Source: an uncultured Caulobacterales bacterium (lineage in GTDB: Bacteria; Pseudomonadota; Alphaproteobacteria; Caulobacterales; Caulobacteraceae). Taken from it: a stretch of 64,000 bases of DNA. How positions within the stretch are numbered: the first letter of the stretch is position 1; each line of letters opens with the position of its first letter. The notes under the pieces were generated by a model. It did not search any database, had not been told where the DNA came from, and saw only the letters and a program-made list of their open reading frames with translations. The position numbers and the translations under genes are program-made. Of the stretch, positions 12,108 to 19,444 are shown one piece after another. The stretch is taken from positions 1-64,000 of the forward strand of contig CAIOYC010000008.1 in assembly GCA_903862425.1 (NCBI GenBank). Reading direction: 5' to 3'.

Positions 12108-12136
12108 TAGCTACGGCCCAGCCGGACGAGCGTCAA
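12108..12136 (-). promoter_or_regulatory. Candidate promoter for the tyrS leader
   Basis: On the minus strand TTGACG (12136-12131) is followed by exactly 17 bases and TAGCTA (12113-12108), close to the housekeeping sigma consensus used in Caulobacterales. The -35 hexamer overlaps the stop codon of the upstream DUF4169 gene. The predicted start point coincides with the ATG of the leader ORF at 12100. Confidence 0.55.
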
Positions 12137-12330
12137 TCCTTCTTGGGCGTATCGCGGTCGAGGCGGCGCTGGTCGAGGGCGCGGCGCATCTTGGCCGCCA
12201 CGGTCTTGGCAAGGGTCTTTTCCGGCTTGCCGAGGCCGTACTTGGCGCGATTGGCCTTGGCCTTGGCGTCGGCCTCCGACCTGGCCCGGGCCTTGCGGGC
12301 CTTGTTGAGGTTGACGATCTCCCCGGTCAC
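12133..12330 (-). CDS. DUF4169 family protein (65 aa)
   Basis: The small basic protein begins MTGEIVNLNKARKARAR and continues with an alanine/lysine/arginine-rich helix and TLAKTVAAKMRRALDQRRLD, which matches the DUF4169 pattern found in alphaproteobacteria; its function is unknown. The ATG overlaps the stop of the preceding small gene by four bases (ATGA), showing a two-gene operon. The region carrying its stop codon also supplies the -35 element of the tyrS promoter. Confidence 0.75.
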   Translation of the reverse strand: MTGEIVNLNKARKARARSEADAKAKANRAKYGLGKPEKTLAKTVAAKMRRALDQRRLDRDTPKKD

Positions 12331-12536
12331 GAGGCGCCCAGCTCCATCTCCTCGGCGCCGCCCGCCATGGCTTCGAGCAGGAGGGCGTTGTCCTCGACCC
12401 AGCGGCGGCGGCGGGCGATCTCCGCGGGATCAACGGCGCCGCGCAGGGCGCGCTCCACCACGGCGTCCAGCGGGCCGAGGGCCGTGGCCTGGGCGATCAG
12501 CTCGTTCTCCAGCACCAGATGAACCTCGGTGTGCAT
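12327..12536 (-). CDS. Small CcdA-like antitoxin-type protein (69 aa)
   Basis: The ATG at 12536 is chosen because GAGGGAG lies seven bases upstream; the frame is open further but without a start signal. The product has a short N-terminal strand (TEVHLVLENELIAQATALG), then a helix and a charged C-terminus (ARRRRWVEDNALLLEAM). This resembles CcdA-type antitoxins, whose tail reads roughly RWLEEN-AIEAYN. No CcdB toxin gene follows; instead DUF4169 overlaps it. The similarity is by eye, so the family call is tentative. Confidence 0.5.
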   Translation of the reverse strand: MHTEVHLVLENELIAQATALGPLDAVVERALRGAVDPAEIARRRRWVEDNALLLEAMAGGAEEMELGAS

Positions 12537-12643
12537 GCGCGACTCCCTCAGTTCCGAAGATAGTGAATGCCGGTGGGATGGAAACCCATGTCGATGCTCA
12601 GGGTTAGAGTGTCGCGCCATTCGATGCGCCCGGAGAGACAGCC

Positions 12644-12871
12644 ATGATCGACACCGCCGCCATCAAGGAACATATGCACGTGCACTCGTCCGACGGCCAC
12701 CATGTGGGCCGGGTGGATCACGTGAAGGGCGACCAGATCGAGCTCGCCAAGCTCGACCTCGCCACCATGGGCCAGCACCATTACATCCCGCTGTCGTGGG
12801 TGGACTATGTGGACGACGACAAGGTGCACCTGTCCATCACCAAGGACGAAGCCACTGCGCGCTGGTCCTGA
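12644..12871 (+). CDS. DUF2171 family protein (75 aa)
   Basis: The protein begins MIDTAAIKEHMHVHSSDGHHVG and has the layout of DUF2171: an N-terminal HMHVHSSDG segment, a V-G-x-V-D-H beta hairpin, and the WVDYVDDDKVHLSITKDEA end, resembling a PRC-barrel-like small fold. It contains five histidines in the first 25 residues, which suggests metal or proton binding, but no function is known. It is monocistronic, divergent from the CcdA-like gene. Confidence 0.75.
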   Translation: MIDTAAIKEHMHVHSSDGHHVGRVDHVKGDQIELAKLDLATMGQHHYIPLSWVDYVDDDKVHLSITKDEATARWS

Positions 12872-12968
12872 TCGACGGTTCGGTTAGGGAGAATTCATCC
12901 GGCGTGGGGTTGGCCTCGCGCCGGATAGGCTCCATCTTGTGACGTCAAGCTGAGCGACGAGGACCCTG

Positions 12969-13361
12969 ATGAAGCTGCTGCTCAACATCCTGTGGTTCAT
13001 CTGGGGCGGCTGGATTTCAGGCCTGCTCTGGCTGCTCGGCGGCGCGATCCTGGCCGTCACCATCGTCGGCCTGCCCTGGGCCCTCGCCGCCTGGCGCATC
13101 GCCGGCTTCGCCTTCTGGCCCTACGGCAAGAAGATCGTCCACCGCAGCGAACTCGGCCGCTCCGACGCCGGCACCGGCTGCCTTGGCGTGTTCCTCAACG
13201 TGATCTGGTTCATCTTCGCCGGCTGGTACATAGCCCTCAGCCACCTTCTGGTCGCCGTGACCGAAGCGGTCAGCATCATCGGCATCCCCTTCGCCCTGAA
13301 AGACCTGCAACTCGCCCAACTGGCTCTCGCACCGGTCGGTATGGAGGTGGTGGAGGCTTAA
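12969..13361 (+). CDS. YccF domain-containing inner-membrane protein
   Basis: The 130-residue protein contains two copies of the YccF domain, a short module with LxNILWFIxGGWxxGLxWLLGG and a repeated version LNVIWFIFAGWYIALSH. Four hydrophobic segments can be seen (about 5-25, 26-48, 75-95, 96-118), separated by a basic loop (YGKKIVHRSEL). The family is common in bacterial membranes and has no firm function. The stop TAA shares four bases with the stop of the opposing ATPase gene. Confidence 0.9.
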   Translation: MKLLLNILWFIWGGWISGLLWLLGGAILAVTIVGLPWALAAWRIAGFAFWPYGKKIVHRSELGRSDAGTGCLGVFLNVIWFIFAGWYIALSHLLVAVTEAVSIIGIPFALKDLQLAQLALAPVGMEVVEA

Positions 13362-14119
13362 TTCTCCTCCAGCAACGTCTTCAGCATGTCCTCGCGCCGA
13401 TTCAGGAAGGCGCGAGTGACCTGATAATGCTCGGTATCCTCATAGGCCGTGCGCTCGAGCCCATGGGCCGAAACGCTGTAGATGTGCGCGTCGGGGTAGC
13501 CGAGGATGATCGGCGAGTGGGTGGCGATGATGAACTGCGACCCTTCCTCGATCAGGTCGTGCATCCGCACCAGGAACGACAGCTGACGGTTCGGCGACAG
13601 CGCGGCCTCGGGCTCGTCTAAGATGTAGAGACCCTGGCCGCGGAAGCGGTGCTCCATCAGCGCAAAGAAAGACTCGCCGTGCGACTGTTCGTGGAGGGAC
13701 TTTCCTCCAAAACTTTCGATGATGCGCGGCCCACCCCACGGATCCTCATCCAGCCGTTCGATCTCCGTGGCGACATTGAAATAGCTCTCGGCGCGCAGAA
13801 AATAGCCGTCCTTCGCCCGATTGACGCCGCGCACAGGGCGCACAAAGCGATGCAGCGGCGAATGGGACGGCCGGTTCGTGAAGCCGAAGTTCTTCGACCC
13901 GCCCTCGGCGTTAAAGCCCCAGGCCACTGCCAGCGCCTCGATCAGTGTGGACTTGCCCGCGCCGTTCTCGCCCACCAGGAAGGTGACCTTGGGGTGGAAG
14001 AAGAGGCTTTCGGTCCATCGCACCGCCGGCAGGTTGAACGGGTAGATGTCCGCATCCCAGCCCTCGCGACGCTCGAAGCGGGCCTCTAGCCAGAAATGGC
14101 GGGCGTCGACCGCACGCAC
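13358..14119 (-). CDS. AAA/ABC-type ATPase (predicted ATP-binding protein, COG3910-like)
   Basis: The 253-residue protein has Walker A GENGAGKST (about residues 50-58), a signature-like region, and Walker B YILDEPEAALSP (about 165-177) followed by a switch histidine in FIIATHSPII. This is the compact SMC/RecF-like ATPase type without a nuclease or TOPRIM domain, close to COG3910 proteins. The GTG start overlaps the ilvD stop by one base (TAGTG), so it is translated with ilvD. Its role is unknown; the linkage to ilvD may be only operon hitch-hiking. Confidence 0.8.
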   Translation of the reverse strand: MRAVDARHFWLEARFERREGWDADIYPFNLPAVRWTESLFFHPKVTFLVGENGAGKSTLIEALAVAWGFNAEGGSKNFGFTNRPSHSPLHRFVRPVRGVNRAKDGYFLRAESYFNVATEIERLDEDPWGGPRIIESFGGKSLHEQSHGESFFALMEHRFRGQGLYILDEPEAALSPNRQLSFLVRMHDLIEEGSQFIIATHSPIILGYPDAHIYSVSAHGLERTAYEDTEHYQVTRAFLNRREDMLKTLLEEN

Positions 14120-15960
14120 TATTCGACCTGGCTCACGTCGCGCACGGCCCCCTTGGCGGCGGAGGTCGTCATGGCGGCGTAGGCGCGCAGGGCAGGGGAT
14201 ATCTTCCGGGGGCGAGGCTTGGCCGGCTTGTAGCCGTGTGCGGCCTGGGCGGCGCGGCGGTTCTCCAGTTCGCCCACAGGTACGGCGAGGTGCATGGTTC
14301 GGGACGGGATATCGATCTCGATCCGGTCGCCGTCATGCACCAGGGCGATCAAACCGCCTTCCGCCGCCTCCGGCGAGACATGGCCGATGGACAGGCCCGA
14401 AGTGCCGCCTGAAAAGCGTCCGTCGGTGACCAGGGCGCAGGCTTTGCCGAGCCCCTTGGATTTGATGTAGCTGGTCGGATACAGCATTTCCTGCATGCCC
14501 GGCCCGCCCTTGGGCCCTTCGTAGCGGATGACCACCACGTCGCCGGCAACCACCTTGCCGGTGAGGATGGCGGAGACCGCATCGTCCTGGCTCTCATAGA
14601 CCTTGGCCGGGCCGGCGAAGACGTGGATCGCCTCGTCCACGCCCGCGGTCTTCACGATGCAGCCGTCCTCGGCCAGGTTGCCGGTGAGCACCGCCAGCCC
14701 GCCGTCCTGCGAGAAGGCGTGCTCCACATTGCGGATCACCCCGTTGTCGCGGTCCAGATCGAGATCGTCCCAGCGGCGCGACTGGCTGAACGCCACCTGC
14801 GTGGGCACCCCGCCCGGCGCGGCGCGGTAGAAGTCGCGCACCGTTTCGGAATTGGTGCGCTTGATGTCCCAGCGGTTCAGGGCCTCGGCCATGGTGGCGC
14901 TGTGCACGGTGGGCAGATCGGCGTGCAGCAGTTCGGCCCGGTCGAGCTCGCCGAGTATGGCCATGACGCCGCCCGCGCGATGCACGTCCTCCATGTGCAC
15001 GTCGGCCTTGGCGGGCGCGACCTTGGACAGGCAGGGCACCTTTCGAGAGAGCCGGTCGATGTCGGCCATGGTGAAATCCACCTCCGCCTCGTGCGCGGCG
15101 GCCAGAAGGTGCAGTACCGTGTTGGTGGAGCCGCCCATGGCGATATCCAGCGTCATGGCGTTCTCGAACGCGGCCTTGGAGGCGATGGTGCGGGGCAGGG
15201 CGGTCGCGTCGTCCTGCTCGTACCAGCGCTGGGCGAGGTCCACGACCAGCCGTCCGGCTTCGAGGAACAGCCGCTCGCGGTCGGCGTGAGTGGCCAGGGT
15301 CGAGCCGTTGCCGGGCAGGGACAGCCCCAAGGCCTCGGTCAGGCAGTTCATGGAGTTGGCGGTGAACATGCCCGAGCACGACCCACAGGTAGGGCAGGCG
15401 GCGCGTTCCATGGCGTTCACCTCGGTATCGCTGTTGGCGTCATCCGCGGCGGCGACCATGGCGTCCACCAGGTCGACGGCGCGCGTCTCGCCCTTCCACA
15501 CCACCTTGCCGGCCTCCATGGGCCCGCCGGAGACGAACACCACGGGGATGTTGAGGCGCAGGGCAGCCATCAGCATGCCGGGCGTGATCTTGTCGCAGTT
15601 GGAGATGCAGACCAGCGCGTCGGCGCAGTGGGCGTTGACCATGTACTCGACGCTGTCGGCGATCAGCTCGCGCGACGGCAGGGAGTAGAGCATCCCGTCG
15701 TGACCCATGGCGATACCGTCGTCCACGGCGATGGTGTCGAACTCCTTGGCCACCCCGCCCGACCGCTCGATCTCCCGCGCCACCAACTGGCCGAGGTCCT
15801 TCAGGTGCACGTGCCCGGGCACGAACTGGGTGAAGGAGTTGGCGATGGCGACGATGGGCTTGCCGAAGTCGCTGTCTTTCATGCCGGTGGCGCGCCACAG
15901 CCCGCGCGCGCCCGCCATGTTGCGGCCGTGGGTGGTGGTGCGGGAACGGAGGGCGGGCAT
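14119..15960 (-). CDS. ilvD: Dihydroxy-acid dehydratase
   Basis: IlvD removes water from the dihydroxy acid made by IlvC to give the 2-keto acid precursors of valine, leucine and isoleucine, using an iron-sulfur cluster. The frame is open upstream, but the start at 15960 ([20 protein letters not shown]) matches the family N-terminus; this gives 613 residues. Cluster and Mg segments are seen in [11 protein letters not shown] (near 120) and [19 protein letters not shown] (near 195). Together with ilvB, ilvN and ilvC, it completes the common pathway within 11 kb, but as a separate transcription unit. Confidence 0.97.
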   Translation of the reverse strand: MPALRSRTTTHGRNMAGARGLWRATGMKDSDFGKPIVAIANSFTQFVPGHVHLKDLGQLVAREIERSGGVAKEFDTIAVDDGIAMGHDGMLYSLPSRELIADSVEYMVNAHCADALVCISNCDKITPGMLMAALRLNIPVVFVSGGPMEAGKVVWKGETRAVDLVDAMVAAADDANSDTEVNAMERAACPTCGSCSGMFTANSMNCLTEALGLSLPGNGSTLATHADRERLFLEAGRLVVDLAQRWYEQDDATALPRTIASKAAFENAMTLDIAMGGSTNTVLHLLAAAHEAEVDFTMADIDRLSRKVPCLSKVAPAKADVHMEDVHRAGGVMAILGELDRAELLHADLPTVHSATMAEALNRWDIKRTNSETVRDFYRAAPGGVPTQVAFSQSRRWDDLDLDRDNGVIRNVEHAFSQDGGLAVLTGNLAEDGCIVKTAGVDEAIHVFAGPAKVYESQDDAVSAILTGKVVAGDVVVIRYEGPKGGPGMQEMLYPTSYIKSKGLGKACALVTDGRFSGGTSGLSIGHVSPEAAEGGLIALVHDGDRIEIDIPSRTMHLAVPVGELENRRAAQAAHGYKPAKPRPRKISPALRAYAAMTTSAAKGAVRDVSQVE

Positions 15961-16108
15961 GAGGTCACTCTTCAGCGGTAGGCGGCAGCGAAAATCTTGC
16001 GCGGGCAAAGCATATAGGACGTTTCGACGCAAATCCTCACCTTGCCCGAAGCTGACAAAGCCGGGGCTTGCATGGCGGGGCGGGCGGCTTTAGGCCCCGC
16101 ACAGGTCT

Positions 16109-16915
16109 ATGGGACGGGAAATGGCCGAGGCGCCGAAATCGCTGGACGAGGTCAGGGTACGCATCGACGCGGTCGATGACGAGCTCCTGCGCCTGCTTGA
16201 CGAGCGCGCGGGACTGGCCCGGGCGGTCGCGGAGGCCAAGCGCGCCGCCACGGTCGGACTGCCGCCGAGCTTCGGCCTGCGCCCTGCCCGCGAGACCCAG
16301 GTTATCCGCCGGCTACTGGCCCGCCCGCATCCCGGCGCCTCGCCCTCGCTGATCGTGCGGCTGTGGCGCGAGGTAATGGGCGAGAGCCTGAAGTCGCAGG
16401 GACCGTTCTCGGTCGCGGTATTCGGCGGGCGCGACCCGTCGCGGATGGCCGACCTGGCGCGGATGCGCTTCGGCGCGGCGCCCTCCCTGACCATGGTCGA
16501 TAGCCCTGAGGCGGCGATCGCGGCAGCCAAGACACTCGGCGGCGTCGGCGTTCTGCCGCTGGACGGCGTAGCGCCCTGGGCGCGGCTCCTGGCCGAGCCA
16601 TCGCTTCGCGCCTTCGCCATCCTGCCTTGCCTGTCCGTGTGGGGTGCGCCGATCGCGCTGGCCGTGGCGGCGGTGGAGGTGGAGCCTTCGGGCGCGGACC
16701 AGACCCTGTGGATCACCGACGCGGCGATGCCTGTGGACCGGATCGTCGACGCCCTCGCTCGGCTCGGCCTCGCCGCCAGTCTGCTGGCCGACGGCGGCGG
16801 CCTGCGCCTTTTCGCCTTGCCGGGCTACGTGCAGGCGAATGACGCCCGGTTGAAGGACGCCCCCGGCCGACTGACCGGCGTCATCGGCGCCGCGCCCACA
16901 CCCTTCGATCTGTGA
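16109..16915 (+). CDS. Chorismate mutase with a C-terminal domain of unknown role
   Basis: The first 95 residues form an AroQ-type chorismate mutase (LDEVRVRIDAVDDELLRLLDERAGLARAVAEAK, with the later RETQVIRRL and IVRLWREVM helices), which makes prephenate from chorismate. The remaining 170 residues do not match a catalytic prephenate dehydratase: I do not see the TRF signature or a convincing ACT domain, though the layout (periplasmic-binding-like fold, then a small alpha/beta end) could be a diverged dehydratase-like regulator. The next gene, seven bases on, uses prephenate. An alternative ATG lies 12 bases downstream. Confidence 0.85.
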   Translation: MGREMAEAPKSLDEVRVRIDAVDDELLRLLDERAGLARAVAEAKRAATVGLPPSFGLRPARETQVIRRLLARPHPGASPSLIVRLWREVMGESLKSQGPFSVAVFGGRDPSRMADLARMRFGAAPSLTMVDSPEAAIAAAKTLGGVGVLPLDGVAPWARLLAEPSLRAFAILPCLSVWGAPIALAVAAVEVEPSGADQTLWITDAAMPVDRIVDALARLGLAASLLADGGGLRLFALPGYVQANDARLKDAPGRLTGVIGAAPTPFDL

Positions 16916-16922
16916 GCGCACG

Positions 16923-17840
16923 ATGAAGTCTCCCGTCTACCAGCGCATGGCCGTGATCGGCTGCGGCCTGATCGGTTCCTCGGTGGCCCGCGCCGCCCGC
17001 GCCACCGGGGCTGTCGGCGAAGTCGTGGTCTATGACGCTGATCCGGGTGTCCGCCGACGGGCGCTGGAGTTAGGGTTCGCCGACGGCGCCGAGGACGAGG
17101 CGGCCAAGGCCGTCGCCGGGGCCGATCTCGTGATGCTGGCCACACCTGTGGGCGTGATCGGTGAGGTGGCGACCGCCCTTGCGCCGGCTCTGACTCCGGG
17201 CGCGACGATAACCGATGTCGGCTCCTGCAAGGCGGTGGTGGCGGAGGCCTTCGCCAAGCTTGGACGAGATGACATTCACGGCATTCCCGGCCACCCCGTC
17301 GCCGGCACCGAGAAGTCCGGTCCCGATGCGGGCTTCGCCGAGCTGTTCCATAACCGCTGGGTCATCCTCTGCCCGCCGCCGAACGGCGACACGGCGGCGC
17401 TCGAACGGCTGACCGCGTTCTGGACCCGCCTCGGCGCCAAGGTCGAGGCCATGGACGCCACGCACCACGATCTGGTGCTGGCCGTCACCAGCCATCTGCC
17501 GCACCTGATCGCCTACAACATCGTCGGCACCGCCGCGGACATGGAGACGGTAACCCAGGCGGAGGTCATGAAGTTTTCCGCCGGTGGGTTTCGCGACTTC
17601 ACCCGCATCGCCGCCTCGGACCCCACCATGTGGCGCGACATCTTCCTCAACAACAAGGGGGCGGTGCTGGAGATCCTGGCCCGCTTCACCGAGGACCTGG
17701 CCATGCTGTCGCGCGCCATCCGCTGGGACGAGGGCGACAAGCTGCACGACCTGTTTACACGCACCCGCGACATTCGCCGAGGGGTGATCGCCGCAGGTCA
17801 GGAAACCGCCGAACCCAATTTCGGCCGCGACAAGCGTTAG
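16923..17840 (+). CDS. tyrC: Prephenate/arogenate dehydrogenase
   Basis: The enzyme oxidatively decarboxylates prephenate (or arogenate) in tyrosine synthesis. The 305-residue protein has the NAD motif VIGCGLIGSSVARAARATG near residues 10-28, the catalytic-loop GIPGHPVAGTEKSG near 120, and the dimer helices HHDLVLAVTSHLPHLIAYNIVG near 180. It begins seven bases after the chorismate mutase stop, so the two act in sequence. In relatives a histidinol-phosphate-type aminotransferase is often between them; it is absent here. It could be named tyrA. Confidence 0.93.
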   Translation: MKSPVYQRMAVIGCGLIGSSVARAARATGAVGEVVVYDADPGVRRRALELGFADGAEDEAAKAVAGADLVMLATPVGVIGEVATALAPALTPGATITDVGSCKAVVAEAFAKLGRDDIHGIPGHPVAGTEKSGPDAGFAELFHNRWVILCPPPNGDTAALERLTAFWTRLGAKVEAMDATHHDLVLAVTSHLPHLIAYNIVGTAADMETVTQAEVMKFSAGGFRDFTRIAASDPTMWRDIFLNNKGAVLEILARFTEDLAMLSRAIRWDEGDKLHDLFTRTRDIRRGVIAAGQETAEPNFGRDKR

Positions 17841-17850
17841 GCTCTAGGCG

Positions 17851-18294
17851 CTAGCTGATCTTCGTCAACGCCGTGTGGGTGGTGGCGAAGGGCAGGCCCA
17901 GGACCATTACCCGGCCAACCATCATCACCTGGGTCGGGGTGATCTCCACAAAGCGCACCACCTGTTTGGGTTCGGGGCGCCCGCCCGGCTGGCGCGGACG
18001 GTCGAACACCATGCGCAGGTCCACGCCCAGCTGCCTACCGCGAAAGCGCGCCGCTTGGACCGCGTCATAGCCGAGGATCGAGCCCTCCTCGTCGGTGTGG
18101 ACCACCCAGCTACGACGAAACACGTCATCCTCACGCCCGATATAGGTGTAGGTCTCGTCCAGATGCAGGGCGCGATGCTCGTCCGACCACTCGCCGGTCA
18201 TCTGCACCGTGTAGCGACGCAGCACCTTGCCGGTGAAGCCCTGGACGCAGCCGAAACCGGTCAGCCGGCCCTCAAGAAAGCTCTCCGGTGTCAT
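17851..18294 (-). CDS. DUF3833-like protein (147 aa)
   Basis: The sequence has the DUF3833 layout: FLEGRLTGFGCVQGFTGKVLRRYTVQMTGEW near the start, then DETYTYIGREDDVFRRSWVV, an aspartate-rich beta region, and a C-terminal VGRVMVLGLPFATTHTAL strand pair. The fold looks like a lipocalin-type beta barrel that could hold a small hydrophobic molecule. Members are often lipoproteins, but this one has no signal peptide or lipobox from the ATG used, so it would be cytoplasmic. It converges with tyrC, ten bases apart. The role is unknown. Confidence 0.7.
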   Translation of the reverse strand: MTPESFLEGRLTGFGCVQGFTGKVLRRYTVQMTGEWSDEHRALHLDETYTYIGREDDVFRRSWVVHTDEEGSILGYDAVQAARFRGRQLGVDLRMVFDRPRQPGGRPEPKQVVRFVEITPTQVMMVGRVMVLGLPFATTHTALTKIS

Positions 18295-18348
18295 ACCCTC
18301 GCCGCGATCCTCACTGATGGCGAAAGGACGATGTTATACACAGGGCCC

Positions 18349-19323
18349 ATGAATGGAAGATGGATACGCGCGCTCCTGCTGGCGCCGCTGCTTGGCCTGA
18401 TGGGGCAGGCAGCGCCGCCGCCGACCACTGCGCCGCCGCTCGACCCGAACGAAAGCGCCGTGGTCCAGCAGCTGGAGATCGTGGTGGTCGGCCGTCGTCC
18501 CGGCCCGGCGCTTTGGACGGTCAAGCGCGGCGATGCGGAGGTGGTGGTGCTCGGCGGCCTCTCGCCCCTGCCGCATATGCTGCAGTGGGACACCCAGCGG
18601 GTCGAGCGGGCGATGGACGGGGCGAGGCTGGTCATCCTGCCGCCCACCGGCCGCGTCGGGGTGCTGGACGCACTCTATCTCGTCTTCCACGCCGGCGAAC
18701 TCAGGCTTCCCGGCGGCCAGAGTCTGTGGGAGCGGCTGACGCCCGAGCAGCGCCGGCGCTTTGACAACCTGCGTCTGCAAATCAAGGCCGACCCGAAGAA
18801 GTATGAGCGGCTGAAACCCGCCATCGCCGCTTTCGCCCTGCTCGGCGACTTCGAGAAGGCGGCGGGGCTGTCCAGCGCCAAGCCGGGCTCGACGGTCAAG
18901 GCGCTCGCGGAAGCTCATCACGTGCCGACCCGCTCATCCGGCGGCGTTCAGGTGAGCCAATTGTTCAAGACGGTGGTTCGGATGGACCCGGCGGCGGAGC
19001 AGGCCTGCACCGACGCCGCACTTGCCGAGACCGAGCGCGCCGCCAGCATGGCCCGCCCGCTGGCCGAGGCCTGGGCCAAGGGCGACCTTCGGACGGTGCG
19101 CGCGGGCGACCGGCCGACCGGAATAGACCAGTGCCTGGCGGGCAGCGGTCTGCAGGGCTTTATCGACAAGCAGATTCGCGATTCCACCGCCTCCATCGAC
19201 ACGGCGCTGAGCCAGGGCGGGAAGACCTTTGCGGTGGTGGACCTGCGCCTGCTGCTCAACGCCAACGGCGTGCTCGACCGACTGAAGGCCGAAGGCGCGG
19301 AGATTACGGTCCCGCCGCCCTGA
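18349..19323 (+). CDS. TraB/GumN family exported protein
   Basis: The 324-residue protein begins MNGRWIRALLLAPLLGLMGQAA, a signal peptide with probable cleavage after AQA-type sequence, and then carries the TraB/GumN core: WTVKRGDAEVVVLGGLSPLPHMLQW (a Tiki-like HxxP-type motif area), an alpha-helical middle and the C-terminal FAVVDLRLLLNANGVLDRLKAEG. Some members resemble metalloproteases of the Tiki type, but conserved GxxH and ExxH residues are not clear here, so activity is doubtful. An in-frame ATG at 18331 is an alternative start. Confidence 0.75.
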   Translation: MNGRWIRALLLAPLLGLMGQAAPPPTTAPPLDPNESAVVQQLEIVVVGRRPGPALWTVKRGDAEVVVLGGLSPLPHMLQWDTQRVERAMDGARLVILPPTGRVGVLDALYLVFHAGELRLPGGQSLWERLTPEQRRRFDNLRLQIKADPKKYERLKPAIAAFALLGDFEKAAGLSSAKPGSTVKALAEAHHVPTRSSGGVQVSQLFKTVVRMDPAAEQACTDAALAETERAASMARPLAEAWAKGDLRTVRAGDRPTGIDQCLAGSGLQGFIDKQIRDSTASIDTALSQGGKTFAVVDLRLLLNANGVLDRLKAEGAEITVPPP

Positions 19324-19444
19324 ATGTTGGACGGGCGGTGGCGATAATCTGTACAAACCGTAATCCCCGTCGCGTCGCCAAGCCGTAGAATCGGTGATTA
19401 GGTGCCGCCGCTCGGGTCTAGGCGATCTTGGGGTTGGGGGTCTT

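Noticed and set aside
15968-16012. A 13-codon ORF ([13 protein letters not shown]) upstream of ilvD
   Set aside because: It lies after a TATATG-like sequence but has no run of Leu, Ile or Val codons and no terminator follows, so I did not call a leader peptide.
17875-18348. Upstream extension of the TraB/GumN gene
   Set aside because: The reading frame is open from 17875, but most of it is antisense to the DUF3833 gene and there is no start signal before 18331; the signal peptide defines the true start.
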